Source: Streptomyces sp. PR69 (GTDB lineage: Bacteria > Actinomycetota > Actinomycetes > Streptomycetales > Streptomycetaceae). From it: DNA of 64,000 nt. Shown piece by piece: positions 18,510 to 27,764 of the stretch (positions within the stretch are counted from its first letter, which is position 1; every line of letters starts with the position of its first letter). Location: the NCBI RefSeq assembly GCF_026420845.1, contig NZ_JAOWCB010000003.1:1-64000 (forward strand), written 5' to 3'. Position numbers and translations under genes: made by a program. The notes below the pieces were generated by a model. That model saw only the letters and a list, made by a program, of their open reading frames with translations, made no database searches and was not told the origin of the DNA.

Positions 18510-18527
18510 CGCAACGGCGTTGCAACG
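18510..18527 (+). promoter_or_regulatory. Direct-repeat operator candidate upstream of aldehyde dehydrogenase
   Basis: Two heptamers, CGCAACG (18510-18516) and TGCAACG (18521-18527), lie one helical turn (11 bp) apart, 74 bp before the ATG of the aldehyde dehydrogenase. The same arrangement, 14 of 16 bases identical over CAACGGnnTTGCAACG, is found 39 bp before the DUF779 gene at 35704. I infer a shared regulator-binding site; no transcription start is identified. Confidence 0.5.
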
Positions 18528-18600
18528 TCCGTCTCCCTACCGTCTGCGCGAGCGCCGCCCGACGGCGGGCGGTGTGCGCACCCACCGGGAGGTCCCGCAG

Positions 18601-20124
18601 ATGACCCGATACACAGCGCCGGGCGGCGAGGGCGCGATCGTCTCGTACGCGTCGCGCTACGACCACTGGATCGGCGGCGAGTACGTGCCGCCCGCCAGGG
18701 GCCGGTACTTCGAGAACCCGAGCCCGGTCAACGGGCGTGCCTTCACCGAGATCGCCCGCGGCACCGCCGAGGACGTCGAACGCGCTCTGGACGCCGCGCA
18801 TGCCGCCGCCCCCGCCTGGGGCCGGACGAGCCCCGAGCTGCGCGCCCGGGTGCTGAACACGGTCGCGGACCGGATGGAGGCGTCTCTGGAGCAGCTCGCG
18901 GTCGCCGAGAGCTGGGAGAACGGCAAGCCGGTGCGCGAGACGCTGGCCGCGGACATACCGCTGGCGATCGACCACTTCCGCTATTTCGCGGGGGTGCTGC
19001 GCGCCCAGGAGGGTTCGCTGAGCCAGCTGGACGAGGACACGGTCGCGTACCACTTCCATGAGCCGCTGGGCGTGGTCGGACAGATCATCCCGTGGAACTT
19101 CCCGATCCTGATGGCGGCCTGGAAGCTCGCGCCCGCGCTGGCCGCGGGCAACGCCGTGGTGCTCAAGCCGGCCGAGCAGACGCCCGCCTCCGTGCACATC
19201 TGGCTGGACCTGGTCTGCGATCTGCTGCCGCCTGGCGTGGTCAACATCGTCAACGGCTTCGGCGTGGAGGCGGGCAAGCCGCTGGCGTCCAGCCCGCGCG
19301 TCGCCAAGATCGCGTTCACCGGGGAGACCACGACGGGGCGGCTGATCATGCAGTACGCCTCCGAGAACATCAGGCCGGTGACCCTGGAGCTGGGCGGCAA
19401 GTCCCCCAACATCTTCTTCGACGACATCTGGGCAGCCGACGACGACCTGCGCGACAAGGCCCTCGAAGGCTTTGCCATGTTCGCGCTGAACCAGGGCGAG
19501 GTGTGCACCTGCCCCTCGCGGGCGCTGATCCAGCGCGGCTGTTACAGCGAGTTCCTTCAGGCGGCGATCGCCCGCACCGAGCGGATCGTCCCGGGCCACC
19601 CCCTGGACACCGACACGATGATCGGCGCACAGGCGTCCAACGACCAGCTCCAGAAGATCCTGTCCTATCTGGACATCGGCCAGCAGGAGGGGGCGAAGGT
19701 CCTGACCGGCGGTCAGCGCATCGAGTACGACGGGGAGCTGGCGGGCGGTTTCTACATGCAGCCCACCGTCCTGGAGGGCGACAACCGGATGCGGGTGTTC
19801 CAAGAGGAGATCTTCGGCCCGGTCGTGGCCGTCACCTCCTTCGCCGACGCCGACGAGGCGGTCCGCACGGCGAACGACACGCTGTACGGCCTGGGAGCGG
19901 GTGTGTGGACCCGTGACGCCAACACCGCCTACCGCACGGGCCGCGCGATCCAGGCGGGCCGCGTCTGGACGAACTGCTACCACGCCTATCCGGCGCATGC
20001 GGCGTTCGGGGGCTACAAGCAGTCCGGCATCGGCCGCGAGACCCACAAGATGATGCTGGACCACTACCAGCAGACGAAGAATCTGCTGGTGTCGTACTCG
20101 CCGAAGAAGCTCGGCTTCTTCTGA
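18601..20124 (+). CDS. Aldehyde dehydrogenase (NAD+, ExaC/AcoD type)
   Basis: Protein of 507 residues, the usual length for the acetaldehyde dehydrogenase clade. It oxidises aldehydes to acids with NAD(P)+. Active-site residues are visible: Asn in IIPWNFPI, Glu263 in [10 protein letters not shown] and catalytic Cys302 in [11 protein letters not shown] (with Cys304 close by, typical of this clade). The C-terminus [17 protein letters not shown] segment reads [19 protein letters not shown]. The ATG at 18601 has GGGAGG upstream. Members of this clade are generally followed by a DUF779 gene; here that partner is missing locally and appears at 35704. Confidence 0.93.
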   Translation: MTRYTAPGGEGAIVSYASRYDHWIGGEYVPPARGRYFENPSPVNGRAFTEIARGTAEDVERALDAAHAAAPAWGRTSPELRARVLNTVADRMEASLEQLAVAESWENGKPVRETLAADIPLAIDHFRYFAGVLRAQEGSLSQLDEDTVAYHFHEPLGVVGQIIPWNFPILMAAWKLAPALAAGNAVVLKPAEQTPASVHIWLDLVCDLLPPGVVNIVNGFGVEAGKPLASSPRVAKIAFTGETTTGRLIMQYASENIRPVTLELGGKSPNIFFDDIWAADDDLRDKALEGFAMFALNQGEVCTCPSRALIQRGCYSEFLQAAIARTERIVPGHPLDTDTMIGAQASNDQLQKILSYLDIGQQEGAKVLTGGQRIEYDGELAGGFYMQPTVLEGDNRMRVFQEEIFGPVVAVTSFADADEAVRTANDTLYGLGAGVWTRDANTAYRTGRAIQAGRVWTNCYHAYPAHAAFGGYKQSGIGRETHKMMLDHYQQTKNLLVSYSPKKLGFF

Positions 20125-20204
20125 CGCACGGGAAGAGGAGCGCATCACCCTGGCCTTGGCCGGCCAGGCGCGCCCTTTCGCACGCCGCGCCGGGCCCCAG
20201 GGTC

Positions 20205-21980
20205 TCAGCCCGTCTCTGCGGCGGCGAGGAACTGGGTGGCGGCGAGTTCGGCGTACAGCGGGTCGGCGGCGAGGAGTTCGCGATGGGGGCCGACGGCCCG
20301 TACCCGGCCGGAGTCCATCACCACGATGCGGTCGGCCATGGTGACGGTGGACAGCCGATGGGCGACGACCAGGACCGTGGTGGTGCGGGCGACGTCGGCG
20401 ACCGTGTCGCGCAGGGCGGCTTCGTTGACGGCGTCCAGCTGGCTGGTGGCCTCGTCCAGGAGCAGCAGACGGGGGCGGCGCAACAGAGCGCGGGCGATGG
20501 CGACCCGCTGCCGCTCGCCGCCGGAGAGCTTGGTGCCGCGGTGTCCGACGAGGGTGTCCAGGCCCTTGGGCAGCTGGGACACCAGGCCGTCGAGGCGGGT
20601 GGTCTTCAGTGCGCGCGCCAGGTCCGACTCGTCGGCGTCGGGGTTGCCGAGCAGCAGGTTGTCGCGCAGCGTGCCGCTCAGGACGGGGGCGTCCTGCTCG
20701 ACATAGCCGATGGCCGACCGCAGCCGGGGCAGCTCCCAGTCCGCGAGATCGCGGCCGTCGAGGGTGATGCGGCCGCCGACCGGGTCGTAGAACCGCTCGA
20801 TGAGCGAGAAGACCGTGGTCTTGCCCGCGCCGGACGGGCCGACGAAGGCCGTCATGCCGCGGGCGGGGACGGCGAAGCTCACACCGTGGTGGACGAAGGG
20901 CAGGTCGTCGGCGTACCGGAACCGGACATCCTCGAAGGCCAGCGCGGCGGGTTCGGCGCCGGGCGCGGGCAGCGGTGCGGGCGCGGACGCCGGTTCGGCG
21001 GGCAGCCTCAGTGCCTCCTGCATCCGGGCCAGGGCCGCGGCCCCGGTCTGGTACTGGGTGACGGCGCCGACCACTTGCTGGATCGGGGACATGAGGTAGA
21101 AGACGTACAGCAGGAACGCGACCAGGGTGCCGATGTCGATCGCGCCGGACGCGACACGGGCGCCGCCCGCCGCGAGCACGGTGATGAACGCGACCTGCAT
21201 CGCCAGACCGGCCGTGTTCCCGGCCGCGGCCGACCACTTGGCGGCCCGTACGCTCTGCCGCCACGACTGCTGGGCTGCCTCGTGGATGGCCTGCTCCTCG
21301 CGGTGCTCGGCGCCGGACGCCTTGACGGTGCGCAGCGCGCCGAGGATGCGCTCCAGTGAGGCGCCCATCGCCCCCACCGCCTCCTGGGCGTGCCGGGCGG
21401 CCCGGTTGATGCGCGGCACGATCACACCGATCACCGTGCCCGCGCCGAGGATCACGCCGAGGGTGACCGCCAGCAGCACCGGGTCCACCAGCCCCATCAT
21501 CACCAGCGTCGCGATCAGGGTCAGGCCGCCTGCGCCGAGGCCGACCAGGGAGTCGGTGGTGACCTCGCGCAGCAGGGTGGTGTCGGAGGTGATCCGGGCC
21601 ATCAGATCGCCGGGCTCGCTCCGGTCCACGGCGGATATGCGCAGCCGCAGCAGATACGACGACAGGGCGCGCCGCGCCCCGAGCACCACCGACTCCGCGG
21701 TGCGCCACAGCACATACGCGCCCAGCGCGCCGATCGCGGCATTGGCGAGGACCAGCGCCGTCATGCCGAGCAGCGCGCCGGTGATGGAACGGTCGTGGGA
21801 GAGGCTGTCGATGAGCGACCGGGCCACCAGGGGCAGTGCGAGCCCGGTGGCCCCGGTGACCAGTGCCAGGAGCGCCCCGAGGAGCAGGGTCCAGCGGTGC
21901 GGTCGCACGTAGGCGAGCAGCAGCCGCCAGGCGGGCAGGGCGGGTGGCGGGGATGACGCGGAGTCGGCGACGGCGCTCAC
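20205..21980 (-). CDS. ABC transporter, fused permease/ATPase (BmrA/LmrA-type exporter)
   Basis: Half-transporter of 591 residues that should work as a homodimer. Residues 30-320 form the six-helix exporter membrane domain ([22 protein letters not shown] onward). The nucleotide-binding domain has Walker [11 protein letters not shown]-loop YVEQDAPV, signature [15 protein letters not shown], Walker [13 protein letters not shown] and the H-loop AHRLST. GTG 21980 follows CAGGAG at good spacing. It is divergent from doxX. Substrate unknown; multidrug or lipid export is typical. It is not next to the beta-lactone operon, so a link there would be speculation. Confidence 0.9.
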   Translation of the reverse strand: MSAVADSASSPPPALPAWRLLLAYVRPHRWTLLLGALLALVTGATGLALPLVARSLIDSLSHDRSITGALLGMTALVLANAAIGALGAYVLWRTAESVVLGARRALSSYLLRLRISAVDRSEPGDLMARITSDTTLLREVTTDSLVGLGAGGLTLIATLVMMGLVDPVLLAVTLGVILGAGTVIGVIVPRINRAARHAQEAVGAMGASLERILGALRTVKASGAEHREEQAIHEAAQQSWRQSVRAAKWSAAAGNTAGLAMQVAFITVLAAGGARVASGAIDIGTLVAFLLYVFYLMSPIQQVVGAVTQYQTGAAALARMQEALRLPAEPASAPAPLPAPGAEPAALAFEDVRFRYADDLPFVHHGVSFAVPARGMTAFVGPSGAGKTTVFSLIERFYDPVGGRITLDGRDLADWELPRLRSAIGYVEQDAPVLSGTLRDNLLLGNPDADESDLARALKTTRLDGLVSQLPKGLDTLVGHRGTKLSGGERQRVAIARALLRRPRLLLLDEATSQLDAVNEAALRDTVADVARTTTVLVVAHRLSTVTMADRIVVMDSGRVRAVGPHRELLAADPLYAELAATQFLAAAETG

Positions 21981-22112
21981 GGTGCTCCTGGGAGTGGTCG
22001 GGCAGGGCCGGCGTCGGCTGGGGCGCGGAGTGTGGTCCTGCCCGGCGCCCCGCCGAGTACCCTTGAAACAGGCGGTTTCTGCTTTGACAGCATTCCACGC
22101 CTGGAGGTCACC

Positions 22113-22532
22113 ATGGACGTCGTGGTGCTCATCGGCCGCATCCTCTTCGCGGCGCTCTTCCTCACCTCCGCTCTCGGCCACCTCACGCAGACCAAGGCGA
22201 TGGCCGGATACGCCGCGTCCAGGGGCGTGCCCGCCGCCGTGCCGGCGACGCTCGGCAGCGGCCTGCTGCTCCTCGCCGGCGGGCTGAGCGTGCTGCTCGG
22301 CATCTGGGCCGACCTGGGAGCCCTGCTGCTCGTCGCCTTCCTGGTTCCGACCGCGCTGCTGATGCACGCGTTCTGGAAAGAGAGCGACGCCCAGTCGCGG
22401 CAGCTCGAAATGGTCCACTTCCAGAAGGACCTGGCGCTGGCCGGAGCCGCGTTGGCGCTGTTCGCGTTCTTCGCCTACGCGGGCTCCGACCTGGGACTGA
22501 CGATCACCGGGCCGCTGTTCGACATCGGCTGA
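22113..22532 (+). CDS. DoxX-family membrane protein
   Basis: Protein of 139 residues with four transmembrane helices in the DoxX pattern ([75 protein letters not shown]). The HAFWKE...QxxxFxKDLAL motif is typical. DoxX proteins are associated with quinone- or thiol-linked redox stress at the membrane. The ATG at 22113 follows GGAGGT. Confidence 0.9.
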   Translation: MDVVVLIGRILFAALFLTSALGHLTQTKAMAGYAASRGVPAAVPATLGSGLLLLAGGLSVLLGIWADLGALLLVAFLVPTALLMHAFWKESDAQSRQLEMVHFQKDLALAGAALALFAFFAYAGSDLGLTITGPLFDIG

Positions 22533-22574
22533 CCCGCCCCGGCCCGTGCACCCGGCCGCCGCGGGTCGGACCGG

Positions 22575-24020
22575 TCAGACCGCCGGGGCCGGGAAGGTGG
22601 GGTACTCCACCCCGGAGACATGCTGGACGACCCGGATGACCTGGCAGGAGTAGCCGAACTCGTTGTCGTACCACAGGTAGAGGATCGCGTTGTCGCCGTC
22701 GACCTTGGTGGCGCCGGCGTCGACGATCGAGGCGTGGCGCGAGCCGATGAAGTCGCTGGAGACCGCGTCGGGGGCGCTGATGAAGTCGATCTGGCGCTTG
22801 AGCGGCGAGGTCAGCGACACCTTGCGCAGATAGTCGAGGACTTCCTCGCGGGTGGTCTCGCGGCCGAGCCGCAGGCTGAGGATCGCGATCGAGACGTCCG
22901 GCACCGGGACGCGGATCGAGCTGCCGGTGATGGGCGCCTTGAGGTCGGGGAGCGCCTTGGCGACGGCGGAAGCCGCGCCGGTCTCGGTGATGACCATGTT
23001 GAGCGGCGCGGAGCGGCCGCGGCGGTCGGCCTTGTGGTAATTGTCCAGCAGGTTCTGGTCGTTGGTGAACGAGTGGACGGTCTCGACATGGCCGCGCTCC
23101 ACGCCGTACTCGTCCGCCATCGCCTTCAGCGGCGGGACGATCGCATTGGTGGTGCAGGAGGCGCAGGACAGGATCTGCTCGTCCGGCTTGATCATGTCGT
23201 GGTTGACGCCGTGGACGACGTTGGGGACGTCGCCCTTGCCCGGCGCGGTCAGGACGACCTTGTCGATGCCGGGGCGGAGGTGCTGGGACAGGCCCTCGCG
23301 GTCGCGCCACCTGCCGGTGTTGTCGATGAGGATGGCGTCCTTGACGCCGTACGCCGTGTAGTCGACCTCCGACGGGTCGTCAGCGTAGATCACCTTGATC
23401 TCGTTGCCGTTGGCGACGATCGTGCTGGTCGCCTCGTCGACGGTGATCGTGCCCTGGAACTGGCCGTGGATGGAGTCGCGGCGCAGCAGCGAGGCGCGCT
23501 TGATGATGTCCTGCTCGCCGCCCTTGCGGACGACGACGGCGCGCAGGCGCAGGCCGTTGCCGGAGCCGGACTTCTCGATGAGCAGGCGGGCGACGAGGCG
23601 GCCGATGCGGCCGAAGCCGTAGAGGACGACATCGCGCGGCTCACGGCGCTCGATCTTGTTGGCGCCCGTGGCGCCGGCGACGGCCTCGGCGGTGAACTCC
23701 GCCACCGTCAGCCCGCGGTCGTCTGCACCGTAGGTCGCGGCGAGCATGCCGATGTCGATCTGCGAGGGGCCGAGGTCGAGCGTGGTGAGCGCCTGCAGGA
23801 ACGGCATCGTCTCGGTGACCGAGAGCTCCTCGCCGGCTATCTGCCGGGCGAACCGGTGGGTCTTGAGGATGCTGACCACCGACTTGTTCACCAGGGAGCG
23901 GCTGTGCAGCAGGACGGTGACATCCCGCTCGCGGTGCAGCTTCCCGATGATCGGGATCATCGACTCCGCGATCTCCTCGCGGGTCTTCCAGTTGGTGAAC
24001 GAGTCGTCGTTGACAGTCAC
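22575..24020 (-). CDS. gap: Glyceraldehyde-3-phosphate dehydrogenase, long form
   Basis: NAD(P)-dependent GAPDH of 481 residues, about 145 longer than classical enzymes. The first 125 residues form an extra N-terminal helical domain before the Rossmann motif VVLYGFGRIGRLVARLLIEK. The catalytic cysteine is Cys289 in SCASCTTNAIVPP, with HSFTNDQNLLD and WYDNEFGYS conserved. This extended form is the second GAPDH of many actinobacteria; gluconeogenic versus glycolytic use cannot be decided here. The start is a GTG at 24020 with only a weak purine-rich upstream sequence. It is convergent with doxX. Confidence 0.93.
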   Translation of the reverse strand: MTVNDDSFTNWKTREEIAESMIPIIGKLHRERDVTVLLHSRSLVNKSVVSILKTHRFARQIAGEELSVTETMPFLQALTTLDLGPSQIDIGMLAATYGADDRGLTVAEFTAEAVAGATGANKIERREPRDVVLYGFGRIGRLVARLLIEKSGSGNGLRLRAVVVRKGGEQDIIKRASLLRRDSIHGQFQGTITVDEATSTIVANGNEIKVIYADDPSEVDYTAYGVKDAILIDNTGRWRDREGLSQHLRPGIDKVVLTAPGKGDVPNVVHGVNHDMIKPDEQILSCASCTTNAIVPPLKAMADEYGVERGHVETVHSFTNDQNLLDNYHKADRRGRSAPLNMVITETGAASAVAKALPDLKAPITGSSIRVPVPDVSIAILSLRLGRETTREEVLDYLRKVSLTSPLKRQIDFISAPDAVSSDFIGSRHASIVDAGATKVDGDNAILYLWYDNEFGYSCQVIRVVQHVSGVEYPTFPAPAV

Positions 24021-24233
24021 AGGCTTATCTTTCGAGCTAGGCGGCGCTCATATGCTAACCCCAGGTCGTTTCGCTCGTTCACGGGGTGGCCGGCCTGTCG
24101 GTCCGGGCACGGGTCCGTTGGCGCGGCAGGCGTCGGCCGGGGGACGGCGGACCCCCGGGAGCCGCCCGTGGCGGGCGAGCGCAGGCCGCTGAGCACCGTG
24201 GACGCCAGAGAGGACGCCCCGGGCGAGACATAG

Positions 24234-24246
24234 CCCATTCGGCCCC
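24234..24246 (+). promoter_or_regulatory. Half-site of the OsdR-like box before the hibernation factor
   Basis: CCCATTCGGCCCC, about 50 bp before the ATG at 24292, shares CCATTCGGCCC with one of the three boxes in the DevR/OsdR-like intergenic region at 52.4 kb. The left half of the box is degenerate here. This is a pattern match only. Confidence 0.35.
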
Positions 24247-24291
24247 AGCGCGGAGCGCGGAGCAGCGGAAGACTGTGGTGTGGAGGTCGTC

Positions 24292-25116
24292 ATGAAGCAC
24301 ACGGCGTCACCGCAGATCACGGATGTGCAGGTGGAGAAGCGGGGGCAGGTGTCCTCCGGGGAGATCGCGTACGCCCGCGACAAGGTCCGCGCCGTGCTCG
24401 ACCGGGCCCCCAAGCCTGTGCTCTTCGCCCGGGTGAGGCTCACCCGCCAGGCGAACCCGGCGATGGAGCGGCCGGTGATCGCCCAGGCGAACCTGGACGT
24501 CAGCGGCAGGCCCGCCCGGGCGCATGTGGCGGGCGGCAGCGCCACGGAAGCGGCCGACCTGCTGCAGGACCGGCTCACGGCGGTGCTGGCCCGGATGGCC
24601 GAGCACTGGGAGGCCCGGCGCGGCCGGACCCGCCCGCCCGGCGGCGACGCCCGCGCCTGGCGGCACGGGGACGAGCCCGCCCACCGGCCCGACCACTTCC
24701 CGCGTCCTGCCGCGGAACGGGAGGTCGTCCGGCACAAGTCGTTCGCCCTCGCCTTCGAGTCGCCCGACGAGGCGGCGGATGAGATGGAGCGCCTCGACTA
24801 CGGCTTCCATCTGTTCACCGACGCCGGCTCGGGTCAGGACAGCGTCCTGTACCGCTCGGGCCCCGCGGAGTACCGGCTGGCCCAGGTCGACCCGCGGCCC
24901 GAGCGGATCGGCCCGGTGGCCGTGCCGCTGACCGTCAGCCCGGCCCCCGCTCCCCGTATGGACGTCGCCGAAGCCAGGCAGCGCCTGGAGGTCACCGGGT
25001 GGCCGTTTGTGTTCTTCGCCGACGCGGCCACCGGCCGCGGCGCCGTCCTGTACCACCGCTACGACGGCCACTACGGCCTCATCACCCCTGCCGCAGACGG
25101 GCCCGCGGCCGCCTGA
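24292..25116 (+). CDS. Ribosome hibernation-promoting factor-like protein (HPF/RaiA, S30AE)
   Basis: Protein of 274 residues. The N-terminal HPF/RaiA fold (residues 1-110) binds the decoding region of the 30S subunit in this family. It is followed by two copies of the S30AE C-terminal dimerisation module, seen as FHLFTDAGSGQDSVLYR and FVFFADAATGRGAVLYHR, where ordinary long HPF has one. The RHKSFALAFESPDEAADEMERLDYGFHLFTD stretch is the classic VVRxKxFxxxPMxxEEAxxQM-type segment in divergent form. ATG 24292 follows GGAGGT. It lies 52 bp before the baeRF gene and is likely cotranscribed. Confidence 0.85.
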   Translation: MKHTASPQITDVQVEKRGQVSSGEIAYARDKVRAVLDRAPKPVLFARVRLTRQANPAMERPVIAQANLDVSGRPARAHVAGGSATEAADLLQDRLTAVLARMAEHWEARRGRTRPPGGDARAWRHGDEPAHRPDHFPRPAAEREVVRHKSFALAFESPDEAADEMERLDYGFHLFTDAGSGQDSVLYRSGPAEYRLAQVDPRPERIGPVAVPLTVSPAPAPRMDVAEARQRLEVTGWPFVFFADAATGRGAVLYHRYDGHYGLITPAADGPAAA

Positions 25117-25168
25117 CGCCCTCCGCGGGACGGCGGCGGCCGGGGCTCGGCCCACCACAGGAGCCGAC

Positions 25169-26299
25169 ATGGGAACCACGACATCGATCAGGGACAAGGT
25201 CCTGCAGAGCCTGCTCGGCCGGCCGGGCCCCGTGTGCTCGGTCTACCTCCGGCTCGAGCCCCGCCCCCAGCAGGTGGAGGACGCCCGGCTGCGCTGGCAG
25301 CGCCTCGCCCGGCAGCTGACGGACGAGGGCGCGGACGCGGCCGCCGTCGACGCGCTGGCGCGGCGGGTGGACGCGGAGCTGCCCGGTTCCGGGACGCTCG
25401 TCGCCTTCGCCGCCGGCGGGGAGATCCGGTACGCCGCCGTGCTGCCCCCTGGCCACCGCGGCGACACGGCCGACGCCGACTTCGCCGCGTACGGCCCGCT
25501 CCCCCATCTGCAGCCCCTGCTCGCCTGGCGGCAGGACCACCCCGCCCATGTGCTCGCCGTGGTCGACCGCACCGGCGCCGATCTGGAGGCGTACCCGCTG
25601 GGCGGCACGGAGCCGATTCGCCGGACCGTGACGGGCCCGGACGACGAGATCGAGCGGAACGCGCCCGGCGGCATGTCGCAGGGCCGTTTCCAGCGGCGCG
25701 CCGAGGACTCCTGGGAGCACAACGCCGTACGGGTGGCCGAGACCCTCACCGGCGTCGTCTCCCGGGTCTCCGCGCGGCTCGTGCTGCTCGCCGGGGACGT
25801 GCGCGCCGTGCAGTACCTCACCAAGCATCTGCCCGAGCGGGTCCGGCAGCAGGTCTCTGTGCGCAGGGTCAGCGGCGGACGGGCCGCTGACGGCTCCGAC
25901 CGCGTCCGCAGCGAACAGGTCGAGGAGGAGACGCGGCGCGCCGGGGACGAGCAGACCAGCGGCCTGCTGCGGCGCTTCGCCGAGGAGCGCGGCCCCGGCG
26001 GCCGGGCCGTCGAGGGCGTGCACTCGACGCTGCGGGCGCTCGCCGAGGGCCGGGTGGAGACGCTTGTGGTCGTCGACGACCCCGGCGACCGGCGGACGGC
26101 CTGGTTCGGCGCCGCTCCGGGCGAGGTGTCCGAGCGACGCCCCGCCGCCCCCTCGGTGGACGGGACCCCGATGGCCCGTGCCCCGCTGTCCGACGTCGCG
26201 ATCCGCACCGCCCTGCTCTCCGGATCGGATGTGCGGGTGCTGCGCCCGGACGCCGACGGCGCCCCCGCGCACGGCATCGGCGCGCTGTGCCGCGCCTGA
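25169..26299 (+). CDS. Vms1/baeRF-type peptidyl-tRNA hydrolase (Rv2629-like)
   Basis: Protein of 376 residues in the bacterial archaeo-eukaryotic release-factor superfamily. Relatives (Vms1/ANKZF1, mycobacterial Rv2629) cleave or are proposed to cleave peptidyl-tRNA on stalled ribosomes. The likely catalytic loop is GGMSQGRFQRRAED, corresponding to the GGQ/GSQ loop, in the middle of the protein. The C-terminal L7Ae-like part includes LRALAEGRVETLVVVDDP. ATG 25169 follows CAGGAG. Pairing with a hibernation factor suggests a ribosome storage and rescue module for dormancy. Confidence 0.85.
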   Translation: MGTTTSIRDKVLQSLLGRPGPVCSVYLRLEPRPQQVEDARLRWQRLARQLTDEGADAAAVDALARRVDAELPGSGTLVAFAAGGEIRYAAVLPPGHRGDTADADFAAYGPLPHLQPLLAWRQDHPAHVLAVVDRTGADLEAYPLGGTEPIRRTVTGPDDEIERNAPGGMSQGRFQRRAEDSWEHNAVRVAETLTGVVSRVSARLVLLAGDVRAVQYLTKHLPERVRQQVSVRRVSGGRAADGSDRVRSEQVEEETRRAGDEQTSGLLRRFAEERGPGGRAVEGVHSTLRALAEGRVETLVVVDDPGDRRTAWFGAAPGEVSERRPAAPSVDGTPMARAPLSDVAIRTALLSGSDVRVLRPDADGAPAHGIGALCRA

Positions 26300-26707
26300 G
26301 CCCGGCGGTCCGCGAGCAAGGCGGGCGCAGAAGCGGCGCCGGGTCCCGGACGGGATTTTCCGCCGGAAATCCCGGGTGCCCGAATGAGCCATGCCCCGCC
26401 GGCGGGTTGCGCACCATCGAATTCCCGGAAAGTTGATATGCGAACCAGTGCGGCCCGGGAGCTGTGCATTCCCGGCGGCAGCCCCGGCCGCCGCACCCGC
26501 CTTGAAATCGTTCCGTCATACGCAAGGGCCGTTTTTCGGTCATCACGCACCGCGATGCCGCATGAACGAACAGTGGCGATCATCACAGGCTTGCAGCGTG
26601 AGAAGCCCTTGAGACATGCGCTAACGTCATCGGACGGATGCGCCTGACGGGTGTTCACCTTCCCCTGTGCCAGGGCGTCAAAGAAGCGGCAAAACCGGGA
26701 GAAGCTT
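26300..26707 (+). promoter_or_regulatory. Upstream region of the beta-lactone operon
   Basis: 408 bp without a credible gene, noticeably richer in A/T than its surroundings from about 26400 to 26620, as expected for the promoter of the operon starting at 26708. I cannot single out one -35/-10 pair or operator with confidence. Confidence 0.45.
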
Positions 26708-27763
26708 TTGTACAGCAGTCGATTAGAAGCTCTCGGGGTATATCTGCCCTCGCGGGTCATGAGCACTCCGGAACTGCTCTCGCATATGGCGAAGACACCG
26801 TCCTTTGACCTTCGCAGAATTACGGGGGCGGCTGCGCGGCGGGTCGCGGACGACACCGCGGAAGCCGGTGTTCCGGAGGACTGCCTCACGATGGCGGTCT
26901 CCGCGGCGCGCGACTGCCTGGACCGCTCGCGCTATGCTCCCGACGAGATCGACATCGTCATCTCCTGCTCCATCAGCCGCACCACGGACGGCCGACGCCA
27001 CCAGTTCGAGCCGTCGTTCGCGCATCGCATCGCGATGGAACTGGGCGCCCCCGGAGCCGTTCGCTTCGATGTGTCCAACGCCTGTGCGGGCATGATGACC
27101 GGCGTTCATCTGCTGGACCGGATGATCCGGGCCGGCCAGGTCCGCAATGGGCTGGTGGTCAGCGGAGAGCACATCACCCCGATCGCCTTCACCGCCGCGC
27201 GGGAGATGGAGGACAGCAGGGACCCCCAGTTCGCCTCGCTGTCCGTCGGCGACTCGGCCGTCGCCGTGGTGGTGGACCGTGCCGTCGACGACGCGGACGT
27301 CATCCACGACGTGGAGTTGATGACCTGCTCCGAGTACGCGGAGCTGTGTCTGGGCATGCCCAGCGACCGGACCGGCGACCTGGCGATGTACACCAACAAC
27401 ACCGTGATGCACGCCGAGGACCGGCTGATGCTCTGGCCCTCGTTCCAGCGGGACAGGCTGGCCCGCGACGGCCGCCGGTTCGCCGACGAGGGGTACGACT
27501 TCATCGTCCAGCACCAGGTCGGCAGCCGGTTCGTCGACTGTATGAACGCGGTGGGCGAGAAGGTCTTCGACACCCCGATGCCGCAGTCCCTGTCGGTCGT
27601 CGAGGAGTTCGCCAACACGGCGAGCACCTCCCACTTCCTTGTGCTGCACCAGGCTCTCGCGCAGGGCCGCATACCCAAGGGGTCCAAGATCCTGCTGGTG
27701 CCCGCCGCCTCGGGCGTGGTGACCGGTTTTCTGTCCACGACCGTCTCCGCCCTGGAGGTGTGA
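26708..27763 (+). CDS. lstA: Beta-ketoacyl synthase III homologue (OleA/LstA-like, catalytic)
   Basis: Thiolase-fold enzyme of 351 residues. With LstB it is expected to carry out the non-decarboxylating Claisen condensation of two fatty acyl-CoAs that builds the alkyl backbone of lipstatin-type beta-lactones. The full triad is present: Cys126 in VSNACAGMMTG, His269 in IVQHQVGSR and Asn303 in FANTAST. Glu101 (RRHQFEPSF) corresponds in position to the catalytic glutamate of OleA. The best start is a TTG at 26708 after GGGAG; a GTG at 26651 has no ribosome binding site and adds a poorly conserved tail. First gene of a six-gene operon matching lstA-F; the symbol is by synteny and family. Confidence 0.85.
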   Translation: MYSSRLEALGVYLPSRVMSTPELLSHMAKTPSFDLRRITGAAARRVADDTAEAGVPEDCLTMAVSAARDCLDRSRYAPDEIDIVISCSISRTTDGRRHQFEPSFAHRIAMELGAPGAVRFDVSNACAGMMTGVHLLDRMIRAGQVRNGLVVSGEHITPIAFTAAREMEDSRDPQFASLSVGDSAVAVVVDRAVDDADVIHDVELMTCSEYAELCLGMPSDRTGDLAMYTNNTVMHAEDRLMLWPSFQRDRLARDGRRFADEGYDFIVQHQVGSRFVDCMNAVGEKVFDTPMPQSLSVVEEFANTASTSHFLVLHQALAQGRIPKGSKILLVPAASGVVTGFLSTTVSALEV

Positions 27764-27764
27764 C

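Noticed and set aside
17878..22098. Very long minus-strand open frame (about 1400 codons) across the GAF, aldehyde dehydrogenase and ABC genes
   Set aside because: It runs antisense to or out of frame with three well-recognised genes, and its translation is Arg/Pro/Gly-rich without domains. High-GC DNA yields such frames by chance.
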